A stretch of DNA of 64,000 nucleotides from contig CM020518.1 in assembly GCA_009823395.1 (NCBI GenBank), positions 1-64,000 on the forward strand, given 5' to 3'. Below the pieces are notes generated by a model, which saw only the letters and a program-made list of their open reading frames with translations, had not been told where the DNA came from and ran no database searches. How positions within the stretch are numbered: position 1 is the first letter of the stretch; every line of letters begins with the position of its first letter. Shown piece after piece: positions 1-13,400 of the stretch. A program made the translations under genes and the position numbers. The stretch is from Thamnaconus septentrionalis. Taxonomy: Eukaryota > Chordata > Actinopteri > Tetraodontiformes > Monacanthidae.

Positions 1-425
1 CCTTAACCTAACCCTAACCCTAACCCTAACCCTATCGTGGTTATTACCCCTGTACCTAACCCTAACCCTAACCCTAACCCTAGCGAACTTCAAACGCAAA
101 TATCGCGAGAACGGTAAGTCCTACGACCTTGGAACCTTGATCCGTCTGACATAATTCGGCCATGCTGAACACACTGGTGCCGTCCCCGAGTCTCTACGAC
201 CTACGGTTCCCGAGATATGGCTATTTCCGGTATAACTCCGGAACCGGAAGTGACATCATCACGTAACTCGCGTCACACGTAGGTACACACCTCATACACA
301 TGTGTACAAAATTTCAAGTCTATAACTCATTCCACCGTGGAGATATGGACATTTTAGAGGATCGGGAATTTCCCGATCGTGGTTATTACCCCTGTACCTA
401 ACCCTAACCCTAACCCTAACCCGCT
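1..425. repeat. Subtelomeric / telomeric repeat block
   Basis: CCCTAA tandem arrays occur at about 5-34, 56-82 and 396-422. A shared segment reading TCGTGGTTATTACCCCTG followed by the telomeric array occurs twice (about 35-82 and 375-422), so the block is a partial duplication of a telomere-adjacent unit. About 290 bp of non-telomeric sequence lies between the two copies. The CCCTAA strand reads 5' to 3' from the left edge, the orientation expected if the chromosome end lies to the left. Confidence 0.85.
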
Positions 426-940
426 TATATGGGGTTGGGGGGTGGGGAGGCTTGAGGATTACTGAAGATTGGATGATGCACTAGACCTAGAACCTGAGAG
501 AGAAGAAGGGAAAGGATTAGTGTGGCAGGGAGTGGATTCGGTGGAGACAGAGTAGGAGAGAAGATGGGAAACAGAAGAGGAAAAAGGAAGACTGGAGGAA
601 GAAGGAAGAAACACTGGAAGAACAGCAGTAAAAGGATGAAGAAGACGGGGACAAGAAAAGAGGAGAAAAAAGGAAGGATAGAGGAAAAGGAAGAAGAAAA
701 AGGAGGAAAAGAGGGTACTTACCTCACCTACCTGAATTGGACACCTGAAAAAGAGGATAGAGAAATTAATAACTCATAAAGGAGATACAACAAACACTAA
801 TTGGACATACTCACCTCGCCGTCCTGGGCAAGACGTTAAACTGCAACCTGAAAGAAATTAGAGAACAAAATTAAGCAATTTTCAGCACAAATTAAGACAC
901 TAATTGGACTCTAAATTTGGGAAGGGAGGTGCAAACAGTG
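426..940. other. Purine-rich subtelomeric spacer, no gene seen
   Basis: A GA-rich stretch at about 490-720 gives a lysine/glutamate-rich open frame of 85 codons. It has no recognisable domain and no splice context, so it is best explained by base composition. No gene is supported here. Confidence 0.6.
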
Positions 941-987
941 CACGGGCACCAGAGTGACTCAAGCCATACCAGGCAGTCAACTCTCCA

Positions 988-1043
988 GATGGCCAGCGCC
1001 TGATGAAGGCCATGTCAGGCCGAAACGTTGCGCGAACGCCATC
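988..1043 (+). ncRNA. Hammerhead-ribozyme-like motif
   Basis: The hammerhead core CTGATGA is at 1000-1006 and GAAA at 1022-1025. Between them GGCC (1008-1011) can pair with GGCC (1018-1021) as stem II. Before the core, GCGC (996-999) can pair with GCGC (1030-1033), and further out GATGGC (988-993) pairs with GCCATC (1038-1043), leaving an internal loop in stem I. ACGT at 1025-1028 is palindromic and could make a minimal stem III between two copies, with U1029 at the cleavage position. One extra A (1007) sits between the core and stem II. Small hammerheads of this kind are known from Penelope-like and other retroelements. Activity is unproven. Confidence 0.4.
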
Positions 1044-1084
1044 TTTGCAAACTTAATACAAGTTTTGTATAATTTTTTGAATCC

Positions 1085-1270
1085 CCACCACCTTAGGGTG
1101 GTGGACTTCTTAAGGGCTGGGAGGCCTACCCGGACCGCACTCTCAAGAGGAGAGTGCATCGTGTTTCTCCTTTGGGAGAAACCTTCTTTATCCTTAACCT
1201 AACCCTGTCGCAGAGAGTGCACCAGGTTATCTCCTTAGGGAGATAACTTTTTCTTTTTCATAACCTAACC
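1085..1270. repeat. Array of perfect hairpins between telomere-like blocks
   Basis: Four perfect stem-loops follow each other: 1085-1104 (8-bp stem, loop TTAG), 1137-1157 (8 bp, loop AAGAG), 1163-1182 (8 bp, loop TTTG) and 1226-1247 (9 bp, loop TTAG). The third and fourth are each followed by TAACCTAACCCT (1195-1206 and about 1262-1273) and preceded by GAGAGTGCA. They are therefore two diverged copies of one unit of about 65 bp whose stems changed on both sides together. Confidence 0.7.
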
Positions 1271-3900
1271 CTAGATGGGAAATGCTATTCTACTATTATG
1301 TTTTTATATTATATTATTATTTGAATAAATAATAGAAAAATAATTGTCTGGTAATTTAAATAATGATTTTATTTACCACATATTAATGTGACAGCTGGGT
1401 GATTGATTGGTTGCCAGTGGGGATTGACAATTCATTGGTCATAATACCTGCTTTTTTATTATCAGGTCACACAACAGTCAAATTTACAAGTTACAATGAG
1501 GACACACACTGAAACTGATTCCATTCAAGTTTTAAGCCATCATTCACACTCACAAATCACAAACTGTGATCTAATATCTTCACTTATGATTAACTCTTTT
1601 TTACACATCATAATGACCGATATATATATGTATATATATATGTATACAAAAAATGGCAACAGAAAGTTTCAAACTATAAATATGTAAATTTGTAGAAAAA
1701 CTACATTTGCTTCACATACGTGACCATTGAACAGCGCTAATATGCAATAGATTATTTTTTCGAGCTTACAACAGATGGAGAATTTTTTTTTACTTGTATA
1801 TGTATTCCATATTGTATATATGAAAATATAGATATACATATATATACATAAACTATTAACAAACATGTGTATATATATATATATATAACATTTATGTGCA
1901 TATTATATATTTTTTAATATATATTTATGATATATTTATTATAATTTTATTGTTTCTCTTTAATGCACTGCTTTTTAGAATCATTAAATTCCATTTACCC
2001 CGACAGCTAAAAAAACAAAAAACAGTAAGTAGTAACAGGTGTGTATGCGTACAGGCATTCTGCATTGAAGTGCAGTACTTTTTATTGTAAACTGTAGGGT
2101 AAAAATACTTGTAAAATTGCATTTAGGACAGAATAAGAAGAAAGAATTAAAAAAAAGATGTGAAGAATTAGGGCCTTTATTGGGCACAAAATAAGTGTTT
2201 AATAATTGCTGGAATTAAATATGTTGCTGAAAAAAATTGACATTTTTTTCATTTGACCCCCCCACATAGACCCACATCTAGCTATCTGTATATATGTATG
2301 CACATATACATATATCAAATGTATGTAATACATACATGAACACATTTATATACATATGTATGTATATATGAAGATGCATAGATACATACATTATACACAT
2401 ATATAGATATGTATGTATATATACATATGTGTATACATATATACACACATATATAGCTACACACACATGTACAGTCTTGCGTTTGGATATATGATCTATT
2501 TATACATTCATATATACATATAATATATACATATACATATATATGTATGTATTTATGTACATATATACACAGACACACATAGTCTTGCGTTTGGAGGTGT
2601 ATGTATATTTATGTATATACACATGTATGTACATACATACACCAGAGGTTGCATTAAACAGATATTTTCCATCATTGACAGGTTATTTTGGCAGTGAAAG
2701 AAAACTCTGACGGCCATCAGTCTTTATGACAGGTTGCAATTCACAACCCTGACCATTTGGTGGCGATGATCATATTGCAACATCCCCTTCCGACACATAA
2801 GAGGGCCAGAGACATCAGTCAGTTTCTGTGCGTGTCTCAGCGCTCTCTCTCACTTCTGCACACTCAGACAACTACACCTGTGCTCAGCCAATCACAGGTG
2901 TGTTGCCTTCACTGGACAACGTTCACCAAATCTATGAACATCAAATCAACACAGAGCAGAAGTAAACACAAGAGAACACAGTCCCACCCACCATTACAAT
3001 ACTATTGGCTATTTTCTCTCTTCACGCTCGATCTCGGTGGCTTCACTCAGAAGAAAAATATCACCACGGCAATTCAGTGTCACAAGTTTCTTTAAAAAGC
3101 CTAATTTGATCACACTAGTGGGCATGAGATTCAAGTCCATGTGGACCAGGAGGAAGGAGAGAGACGGTGCGTTCAGGGCCCAGCCGGTGAACTGTTGGTA
3201 TTTATTTGCCACCAGAGTCGAGAGGAACCATGGGGGAAATGTGTTGTGTGTTGTGAGAATTATGTTGTGTGTTACTGTTTGAGTGTGAATGTGCAAGTGT
3301 GTGTGTGTGTTAGGTTCGTGGACGTTACATGTCATGTTACGTTCGTGGCTGTTTAGCACCGTGAGCCGGTGTCGACTCAGTTCGACTCAGAAGATGGCCA
3401 GCGGCAGGTGGAGTCGTGTGAAACACAATGTTCACCATAAGTTTAATAAAAGTGGCGTGTTGAGTTTGCTAACGCCTCAATAGCTTGCCCACATTGATAA
3501 CGACTTTTAGAATAGATATGACTATAGATTTAGACAAAATAGTCTATCCTAACTGAAGGAATTCATAAAAAAGGAAGTAATTTACTCAATGGCACAGTCT
3601 GAGGTTGCTGGTTAGTCAAGTTGTGGAGTAAACAGTGCGTGAGGATGTAACAAAAAGTATCGTAAAAACACGTTACCTTCTTATTAATACTTAAATTAGG
3701 AGAGTAACTCCATAGGAGAATGACGGAAATTTTACAACTTCACTCAAAGTGACCGGTAACGACAAACTCTAGCGCAACCTCTGGTATATATGTATAGTGC
3801 CACATGTATAGCGCAAATTCAGGACAAACACAACATGGTCCAAAAAATTAAAGAAAATGTAACACAAACAAAAATCAATTTATACTTGCCAATATGACAA
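1271..3900. other. AT-rich, microsatellite-rich interval, no gene seen
   Basis: Holds ATGTATAC-type dinucleotide and tetranucleotide repeats (about 1618-1660, 1800-1935, 2280-2650). Open frames here are short, low in complexity or lack splice sites. The right part probably contains the RALGPS1 3' UTR: AATAAA on the minus strand (TTTATT at 3201-3206) is one possible poly(A) signal about 930 nt after the stop codon. Confidence 0.55.
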
Positions 3901-4131
3901 CTAGTTTACACTAAAATTGACAACTTCACACAGTTAAAGTAAACTTCAATAGATTTATACATTCCAGAGCCGACTTCATTGAAAATGAACTGCAACTATA
4001 ATTTCCAAAAGCAGCCACTTCCTCCGTAGCACTGTAAGCACTGTTAGCACTGTAGCCGTATGTGGCAGAATCATCGTCTTCCTTCATAGAGTGGTATGAC
4101 GTTTGTCTCGGCCCACTGGGTCCTTCTGCTG

Positions 4132-4436
4132 TCATTCAAAGGACATGAGGTTCAATGGAATCTGTTAAGACACAAGAGAGAGAAATAACTTTAGAAAACA
4201 AGGAAAATATTCCATGTTGACAACAAATTCTTGTTTGTTTTATTTTTTACACAATTTAAATTTACCATGCTATATTTTCAAAGTTGTGTGTGCAGTTTGT
4301 GTAAGATGGTGGTTTCTCAACCCAGGGTGCGCAACCAATTAAACAATTATATATATATATATTTATATTTGTGTGTGTGTGTATGAATAAAATAATTTTT
4401 GAGAAATAATACATTCTCATATTATATACATATGTG

Positions 4437-4495
<59 letters not shown>

Positions 4496-7400
4496 CAGTC
4501 AACATACTTGAGGTCTGTCGCTCCTACAGGCTTCTTCTAGGTTTTTGTGCCAAATAATAGCTGAAAACCTGGATCCCGTGCGGAACTTGTAAACGTTGCC
4601 TGTTCGGGAAAAATGAATCCATAAAATAATTTTTATAAAAGTGGTTGAAGATGAATAAATGGGGAGTGGCTTGGGGGGGGGACCTTTGTCGGGGTCATTC
4701 AGCCGGAAGACGTCGGGTCGGTTGCCAGGGTCGTCTGGCAACAGCACCATCCATCCAGTGACACACACCTTTTTACAGGGACCCGACTTGTACTGTAGAA
4801 TAGAGTACAATAGAATAGAATGGAGGTGGGTCACCAAAAGACTACATCCATCTGCTGCTGCTCCCGCTCCGGCCCCTCTGTCATATTTTATAACCCACTG
4901 TGGCCCCACCAGTACAGAAGTTGGCCCAGCCCTGGACTGGACACAGTGAGATCCTGATTTTTGCTACATTATAATAATAAACTTTGACTGCACGTCATGG
5001 TAACATCTACTTGACAAACTTGGCTCTATGTTACAACAGGAACAGTCTCCACAGCAAATTCTCATGATGATCTTTCGAAAATCAAACTCACGTGCTTCCT
5101 CTCAGAAGCCCGAAGTGCTTTCGCCCCGTAGAAGGTCAGCATCGATCCAGAGAGCGTGATCCAAAATCTGGTCCAAGATGACAGCTGTGACACATCAGAT
5201 GAATCCATGATCTATCTATCTATCTGTCTATGTATATATACATATATATATATATGTATATGTATATATACATACATACATGTATATATGTACAAACATA
5301 TATATGTATGTATGTGATTGGGCCATTTATAACATGTTATAAACTTATGTCTCAGATGACGTTACCTTGGGCTTGCGTCCCTCCTTGAGCAGGGTTTTTC
5401 TGCGAAGGGGTCCCTCAATGGTCACCATGCCGGCTTCGCTGCATTGAGTTTAGTAGTTAGCAAAAATAGAAAAGAAAAAAGACGGGGGAAAAAGGAGAAG
5501 AAAATGAGAAAAGAGAAAAAAGAAATTTAGATAGAGAAAAAGGAGAAAAAGAAAAAGAGTTTAGTTAGTTAGTTAGTTAGCAAAGAGTCACAGCATGCCA
5601 GGAAACTAATAAACGTATTATCCTTCAAGGTAGCCATTGTTTTACCTTTTTAATAAGACACATAGTGGCAGAGAGAGAAAGGGATTTGCTACAATTTGCC
5701 TGATGGCAGCAACACAGACTGGAGAATAGCGGTAACCCCTTGTTGAGACACCTGATTTTATTTTTGGGATGAAGTCCATAAAAGAAGGTAGGATTGTCCC
5801 CTACAACACCTTTCAAAACAAAATGACCTTGTACCCATGTCTCTTGACAATAAGATTGTGGACCTATGGCATCATGGAGGAATTGAACGTGTGGAGCACT
5901 GCTTTGACAAGAGACTTTCCATGACCTTTGACCATCTGAAGCGGAAATATAACCTGTCCAACCAAACCCTTTTTCCTTATATCCAACTTTGATCTTTCCT
6001 GAAAGCTAATTTGTCATGAATGATGTTTTTAATGATGTATTTACCATTTACCATGGTATAATTATAATATACATGAGACAATTCTCATATATGCCATTGC
6101 ATTCTGAAAGTAACACGGACAGCCAACTGTACCTGTTAGCATAGCCGTGGCTCCTGTGGGAGTTGCCGAGAGGGACCTTCCAGTTGGGTTCCAGCGTCGC
6201 GTACATGCGGCCCCTGTTTGTCACATATGCTCACAATTATTCTCTGTGCAGAAATGACCAACGAAACATCCATATCGTGCTTTTAGGTTCATTTTGTCTA
6301 TTCAAGGATTGGATATAAAGGTTTTCTTTTAAAGAAAATCTGGATTTTTTTTTTTGATCATTATTATTATTAAGGATTTGTCATTTTTGTGGTTTTTATT
6401 TTGTGGACAAAGGTTAGGGTTGAAATTTAAATCAGAAGTCTGCAAATAAAAAGAGCCATGTGACTTTCATTTACATCTATTTTATCTTAATGAGGTTTTT
6501 TTGGGTTGTCGTTGAAAAAAAGGTAGTTTGGGTCCATATAAAAATGTTCAATGTTCTATTTGGAGGAAGAATTTTTTTACTAAATATATCAATGTTGGAC
6601 TGAGACTTTGTTCAAGTTTTACATTTTGGCCCTACTATGTATATGAGTTTGACACCCCTGGTAAAAGTTTCAAGACTGAGTGTGTAAAATAGGTATGACA
6701 GGCGGCATGCAGCGACAGTCTTTCACCTCTCCGTGGCCGATGACAGTTCGTCCCCAAAAGAGCTGCTACTGCTGCCTTGAAATATATATTAAAAAAATCC
6801 CATCAAAGATTATTGTTCATTGAAATCTTTGGTTTTGATGGGGAAATGATCATCTATAAAGTAATGTACTTGAGTGTAGCACTTACCAAGAGTCAAGCCA
6901 TTGGACACGGATGTGCTGCGAGGATCATTTCGCATTGGACTCTGAGACTCCAAGAAGCTGTCGTCTAGCAAGTGACGCGTTTTCTCTACGGGGAAGGAAG
7001 CACTCCGACTCTCCGACATGCCATACTGGTACATCATACTGCGGATGAAGACCAAACACAATCAGACGACCGTAAGGTCATTTGAAATGGTTTAAGAAGA
7101 ACACAACAATCAATCTGCGGAGACCACCACTTGTATGTGAGCCCATTGCTTAAGAACTTTATTTGCAAGCACAAAACATTATAAATAAGTCATACAAAAG
7201 TCATTTAAGTCAAGCCCAATTTGGAAAATAGTTTTGTCCATGTTATTTAATTGGCTACAGATTCAATTAAATGCTTACAAATACACAACGCGAACATTTA
7301 GGACAAGGTATGCCTTATGTGTAGTGCCACGTGTGGATGGTCCTGTTTGGGTAACGGACGGGATATTATTGCCTTAAAACCTTTGGGCGAACCTAAAGGA

Positions 7401-10400
7401 GAGTTTTGAGTTGACACAAGTAGAACATTATTGTTAGCACCTGGTTCCTTTTTAGTCCATCTTGCTTTTGGTCTGGGAAAATCAATACTTTTGGGTCTAC
7501 ACCAAGCCTGTCAACTATAATCACGGCAGGGCAGTAGGATTAGGCATAAAATGAGAATCAAAATTTATTGCACTTAATATTCCTAACAAAAGGGTCAACA
7601 ATGATCAAACGAGTCAGAATACAGGGAAGTAGAAGAGCCAATGTATGTGCATATATATAACCCTGGGAATCAGGCAGAAGATGAAGCCAGATGAGGCCAA
7701 TGAGGAAACTGTACACGATTATTTCTGTGTATAAAAGCTGACCGCAAAACTAGCATTGACCTGCCGGAGAAAAAATAAATGATTTCCACCATGAAATACC
7801 GAAGAAATGGGAAAGCACCTGGACAAAACGAGCACAATGCAGGGCTGATCAAGGCTCAGTTTTGAGAAGGCTGATTGATGTACCGTATTTTCCGGACTAT
7901 AAGCCGCTACTTTTTTCCCACGCTTTGACCCATGTGGCTTATGCCAAGGTGCGGCTTTTCTGTGGATTTTACTTCACCCGCCAGGGGGCGTTTTAGCAGG
8001 AAGTGCAAAAACGAGACAAGCGCATGAAGAAAAAGTGACAGCGGTTCGACGTGTGTTCAGTGGGTTCAGTGTGCAACTTTTTTGTTTTAGCTCTCGTCTG
8101 TATGTTCTCTTGTCTTTATGCGCTCTGTCTTTGTGAGCTCTGGTGCGTCGCTGCCTCGAGTTCTGGTCCGACTCCATACCAATTAACCGAGGTGACCAGC
8201 GGGACCCCGCAAACAGGATCCGCGGTGCGAGTCCAGAGTCGCAGGCTCGCAGCCGCCGAACCACTCTGCTCCGCGTACCCGTTTCCTGACAAAACACCTG
8301 CAGCTTATAGTGCGGCTTGTATATGTAGTCATTTGTTTTTACCCCTAAATTTAGCTGCTGCGGCTTATATTCAGGTGCGCTTTATAGTCTGGAAATTACG
8401 GTACTCACTTATTTCCCAAACTGTGGCTTTTCCTGTGATGAGATGGAGGAGGGGTGGGCATGTGAATCCCAACAGAAGCATCAGGGCAGGTAGGCCGTCG
8501 TTTATACCTTAAAGATACCACCGATACCTCAGACACACCTGGAAAAAAAACAAAATGGATCATTAGAATTAAAGACTGCAAGGCTTGAAGCTGTATCGTT
8601 TTCACTTTTCTGGTAGGGCCGTCATATCAAAAATCACAATCATGCAATTCAAACTTCTAAGCAACTTCATTTCTAATTTAGGAAAAAACAATAATCTCTA
8701 TAACCACCTCCTATGTCCCCACAAAATGGCACACAACAAAGGTTGTTGTGGTCTTGTTAAAGTTAAAGTCCCAGTGATTGAAACATCCTAAAGGATGTGA
8801 AATTTGCTGCGCCGCAGCAGCAGTGCAGCACCTGGGAATCGTTGAATGATCTAAACCCCCACGATCCCCAAGTCCAAAACCAAATACTGGGTGTGAAACA
8901 GCGAGGCAATTGGTACAATTTTTACAGTCTTTGGTATGACCCGGCCAGGGATCGAACCCACAACCTCGCAGTCTTAGGGCGGGGAAGTCATTTTAAATGA
9001 CTTCTTTGAGACCTGCTCAGAAGTCCTCCAGGACCAGATGCCACCTATCTTTGCCCCATCAGGCAGACCACATTTGTCTACAATAGCCAACCAAGTTAGG
9101 AGCCTCCAGTCACTTGCCTAGGCCAGGGACTGATCTCTCAGTGACAGTTGGTTCTACAACGCCATCCATGGAGAAGTGAAACTCATCCACAAACTTTCCT
9201 TTCTCCAGAACCAACAGACCTTGGTTTAAAGCTCTAGTTCCAAGAGATGAGTCTGATCAGACCAGGAGGGATCCACCAGGCACTGGAGTGGTTGTGACCC
9301 TTTCAGGTTGTCCATAAAGGCTCATATGGGAAACTTAAGTTAGGGCAAGAACAAGTACAGTTGCACCAACCCTTCTACTTCCGTTAGATTTCATGTTCCC
9401 TGATGTAACTTTCAGCGATAATAATTCAGGATGTGGATGATCTTGCCGGGAATGTGGTGTTGGTCTGAGCCGCCAGTTTTTGGGGCGATTGACGCATGTG
9501 CATAGGCAAAGTCCAGCCCGAGCAGGAGGTCTCTGATCCCCTCATGTGCCTCCCTGATCAGCTGTGCGACTACCTCCGATATGGACCTGGGCACCAGGAT
9601 CGTTCCATATAAGGAGGAGGATACGAGGGACCCGTGACTTCACTGATTCACTGCATTACACAGAATACTGTTCAGGTTTTTGAAACTATAGTAGCCATAA
9701 TAGCTCCAAATATATAACACCCTGGTATAGAACATTCATAGATGAAATGTGAAGGTTAAATTTCTCACATGTCCCATTTCTTACCAGCCAAGTCTTCTTT
9801 GGAACAAGCAATACGAGGAGAACTAGTGCCAGGTTCGATCTTCAAGGACAACCTGCAATGCACAAGGTCAGACACAATCCACTCTCGAAAGCTGGAACTT
9901 GGAGCATGATTCCACTAGCACCTGCTTGACCTGGGTCGGGTGGTGCGGCTCGGCTCGGTACAGGTGTGTTACCATTGTTACTTGGTTACCACAGTAAGGC
10001 TGGCAGAAAGTCCCTTGTTGTTTGTAGTACTCCCTCCCCCCATGTTCCTAGACCTGTATATTTTAATAATTTGTACTGTTTTTATTGTATTTTGTATTTT
10101 ATCTCTAAACACTGTCCTGGCAGAGTAGCAGAGAAAGTGGAAAAGCCTTTACACTGACACTGGATGCAAAAACACATACAGTCAAATTGAATCAAACATT
10201 CATTCATTCATTCATCTTCTATACCCGCTTATTCCTATTCAGGGTCACGGGGGTCTGCTGGAGCCTATCCCAGCTGTCTTAGGGTGAGGCTGTATCAATT
10301 TCAAAGCTTAAACTGAAAACATATGAATTGGTACGCACTTTGACAAAAACAATAGCGCAGAGAAAAGCTGATGTGAAGCCACTGTTGGTCATTGTTGAAA

Positions 10401-13400
10401 TGGACTCACTTGAAATTGTCATCCTCGACAAACTTCTGGAGTTCCTCTATGTAGCGGACAGATAATAGGTACTTTTGTACGTGTGGCAGGTTCACTAAGT
10501 AATCTAGAAAAAAAGAGGACATGAGTCAAAACGAACCAAAATAGACACGTAAACTTGGTCATTTGAAGATTAGATCCAAAAGAAATTATAGTAAATGAAA
10601 AAAACCATACAAATTTAATATGATTGGTTAGGAATCTTGGACCAAAAGGAACTCGCTGATGGAAGTTCTAAATAAGAAACGTGGAATAAATTAATATGCA
10701 GGTCTGCATAGTTTGAGTGGGAGTAGCACTAGTTAATGAGGATGGACAGATCACCATCTAATTTAGAAAATCAAATAAAAGAACAACTTCCACTTAGAAA
10801 AGGTGTAGCTTTGTGTTTCTTACCGTAACTACATGACATCTGTAGGTCAGAAATAAGCCTCAGAACATTGTTCATCTGATTGGTTCGTTGCTCCGTCTCT
10901 ATGATACTCTCAGACGCAGGATAGGCTGAGTCAATGTAGATAATATCCAACAAATAGATACCTAGGTGAATGACAACAATACATTCTAAGTATTCACTCA
11001 TTCATTGAAAGTCTATTTAGCCTGCACTCATACTTGAGCAGAAAATCAGTGGCACGTTGTAGACGTGCAACGATACAATGGTCTATTACAATTTCAGGGG
11101 GAAGTACAAAATCTGGAGGAGGAAAGCAGACTCAGGGTCACCAGGGTTTGGAGCTTCCCAAGAGGAAACTCTCACAGTCTGAACGTTTGAGGCTGAAGCC
11201 CTTTTGGATTTTCTCCTGCTGATGTAAGAACTCTCACCCAACAGAATGGTCACGATCAATTCTGTTCAGTCGTCTTAGGGTTCATCAGTTGTCTTTATCT
11301 TCGTGCAAGTCTGTAACTCAATTTCAGTTTTGTTGTCTTTTTGTTATAAGTCTTCCATTTTGATTTTTGTTATTTTTTCACCTTCAGTTGTTGAGTTTTT
11401 GTTCATTATTTGAAATAAGCAGTTTTCCAATTCCACAAACCAGGAGTCGTCAGCGTCTGGGTCCTGGCTCATCAAAATGTTTTATCCACTTTTGATAATT
11501 TTCCACATATCTCAAACAGACCCAGCCATCATCACTGTAATTTACAGGGTGACCACGAACATCTCTGCTGCCTCCACCGGCACTGGCTGGGCGTTTCCTC
11601 CCACAGCTTCTACCACGTTGATCACTAACTGACTGCGCCCTCCGTCACCATTAGCGGTGTTTTGAGCACTCCTGCTTCCCCCACCACGTCCCCTCATCCT
11701 CATGCGTAAAGACGCACCGGCAGGCTCGCTCTCACGGGACGACTGAACATCATCGTCAGAGTGCGAATATTCCTCTTCGTTATCTGAGTCAGACATTACT
11801 TTACGAAGTACTTTGTCAACGAACAAACCTCTCGGCAATGTATTCTCGGTAAAATTCGCTGTCTTTCTCTCTCTGCTCCCACGACAACCACTTCCTCGTC
11901 TCCTCGACTGAGGCTTTCTCTCTATTTATACTCCGAAATCTGAATATAAACACCCCCACAAATGCGGCTCAGATTGAAGCCACAGGTATCTGCCATCTCC
12001 TGGTGTAAAGTGGAAACTATTTTTAGAACCATATTTGCCGCTATGGCCTGTTTAATTCAACAATGACGCTTGTCGCAATTTCGCGACCATGGCGCCTAAA
12101 GGGTTAAGAAGAGCAATACATGAGGTGAAGAATTAAAGAAAATGTCTTTAATGTGGATTCACAACTGTTAAATTACGTCGTAAATAAGATGTGAGGATAT
12201 TAACAACAGAATTAAAGCACGGGTGTTTTAACTTACCAAGGTAGGGGATACACGGTGCCATCTTCAGGGAGCGAATGTAGTCCCTCATGTGGATGTAGTT
12301 CTCTTCCTTGGACGTCAGGTAGTTTAACTTCTCAAATGTGGCCTTGTCCTTCCGACTGATCAACTAACACGTTAAGAGAGAAGGAAGAAAAACGTGTTGT
12401 GTTTTAAAAATCTTCATTTGTAACTGTTTCCAGTCACAGTATCGAAACTCAGAATTCTCCCTCCCCTCCTGAGCTTGCCAGTGAACTATGGTAGCCCTGC
12501 GCACCCAAACCCCGTTCCCTCGTCCACCTTCTTCTTCTTCCTCATTGGCTTTCTTTGAGGACGCCAGCGTTCCCCCTCAATAGCCAGCTGGAATGTCCAC
12601 ACCCGGCTTCCTTACCCCCAAATTCACACCAAAAGCGTCTGTGGCGTTTTAAACTACCTGGCGGTTAAAGTCAGTGTGCAAATTCACACCAGGTGTGGTG
12701 CAGGCGTGGTGTGGGACTTTCAGAAGAGTCCCAGAAGAGTAAAACCGTGCCGCTTTGGAAAAATACACAGATGTTCTATTTTTCACGCACAATTTACACC
12801 AAAAGCGTCTGCAGCTCATCCGTGGTGTGTGTATATATATATATTATATATATACACATACGTATACATATGTATAGTCCATATGTAATCCATTAACTGA
12901 ACTCAACTTTGTCTATGTGTCACATTGTTTCATTCCATCAATCATTTCAATTTTTCTAAATGTAACATAGATATAGACAAACAAGATCTTCAGAGTTAAA
13001 TTGTTTTAAAAAATTTCACACGTAAAGAGAGTTGTGATCGCTGCACACTGTTGAAACAAAGCCAGACTCTGTAAACACTCTTCAGTGAGTCACTGAAATT
13101 GAAGCAGAAGTGACACTGGAAACCCCTGATAGAGTCAAATTCCTTGTTTGGTATGCCAATGACTTGGCCAATGAAGCTGATTCTCATTGTGATGTGTTTG
13201 ATGTGTTTGTGTTTTACCGCCCAGGTCTTGTTGAGTCTGAAGATGGGGGCGCTCTGCAGCGCCGACACCACAGACACCAACGAGTGAAGGTTGTTGAGCT
13301 CCAAAAGTTTCTGCCAAAACACATTCAATAGATTAAAAAGATTTGATTGGTCACATGTCACATACAAAATCAAATACAAAAGTTAGGGAGTTAGCCAGTT

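Noticed and set aside
522..779. 85-codon Lys/Glu-rich open frame
   Set aside because: Explained by a GA-rich low-complexity stretch; no domain and no splice signals.
2278..2578. Overlapping Tyr/Ile/Cys-rich frames on the minus strand
   Set aside because: They translate a TATG/ACAT microsatellite.
3926..4135. 69-codon minus frame overlapping the RALGPS1 stop codon
   Set aside because: It is in a different frame, begins at the ATG overlapping GAATGA and lies in the 3' UTR.
9412..9594. 60-codon minus frame ([21 protein letters not shown])
   Set aside because: Looks peptide-like but has no recognised family, no exon context and lies between RALGPS1 exons; possibly a repeat remnant.
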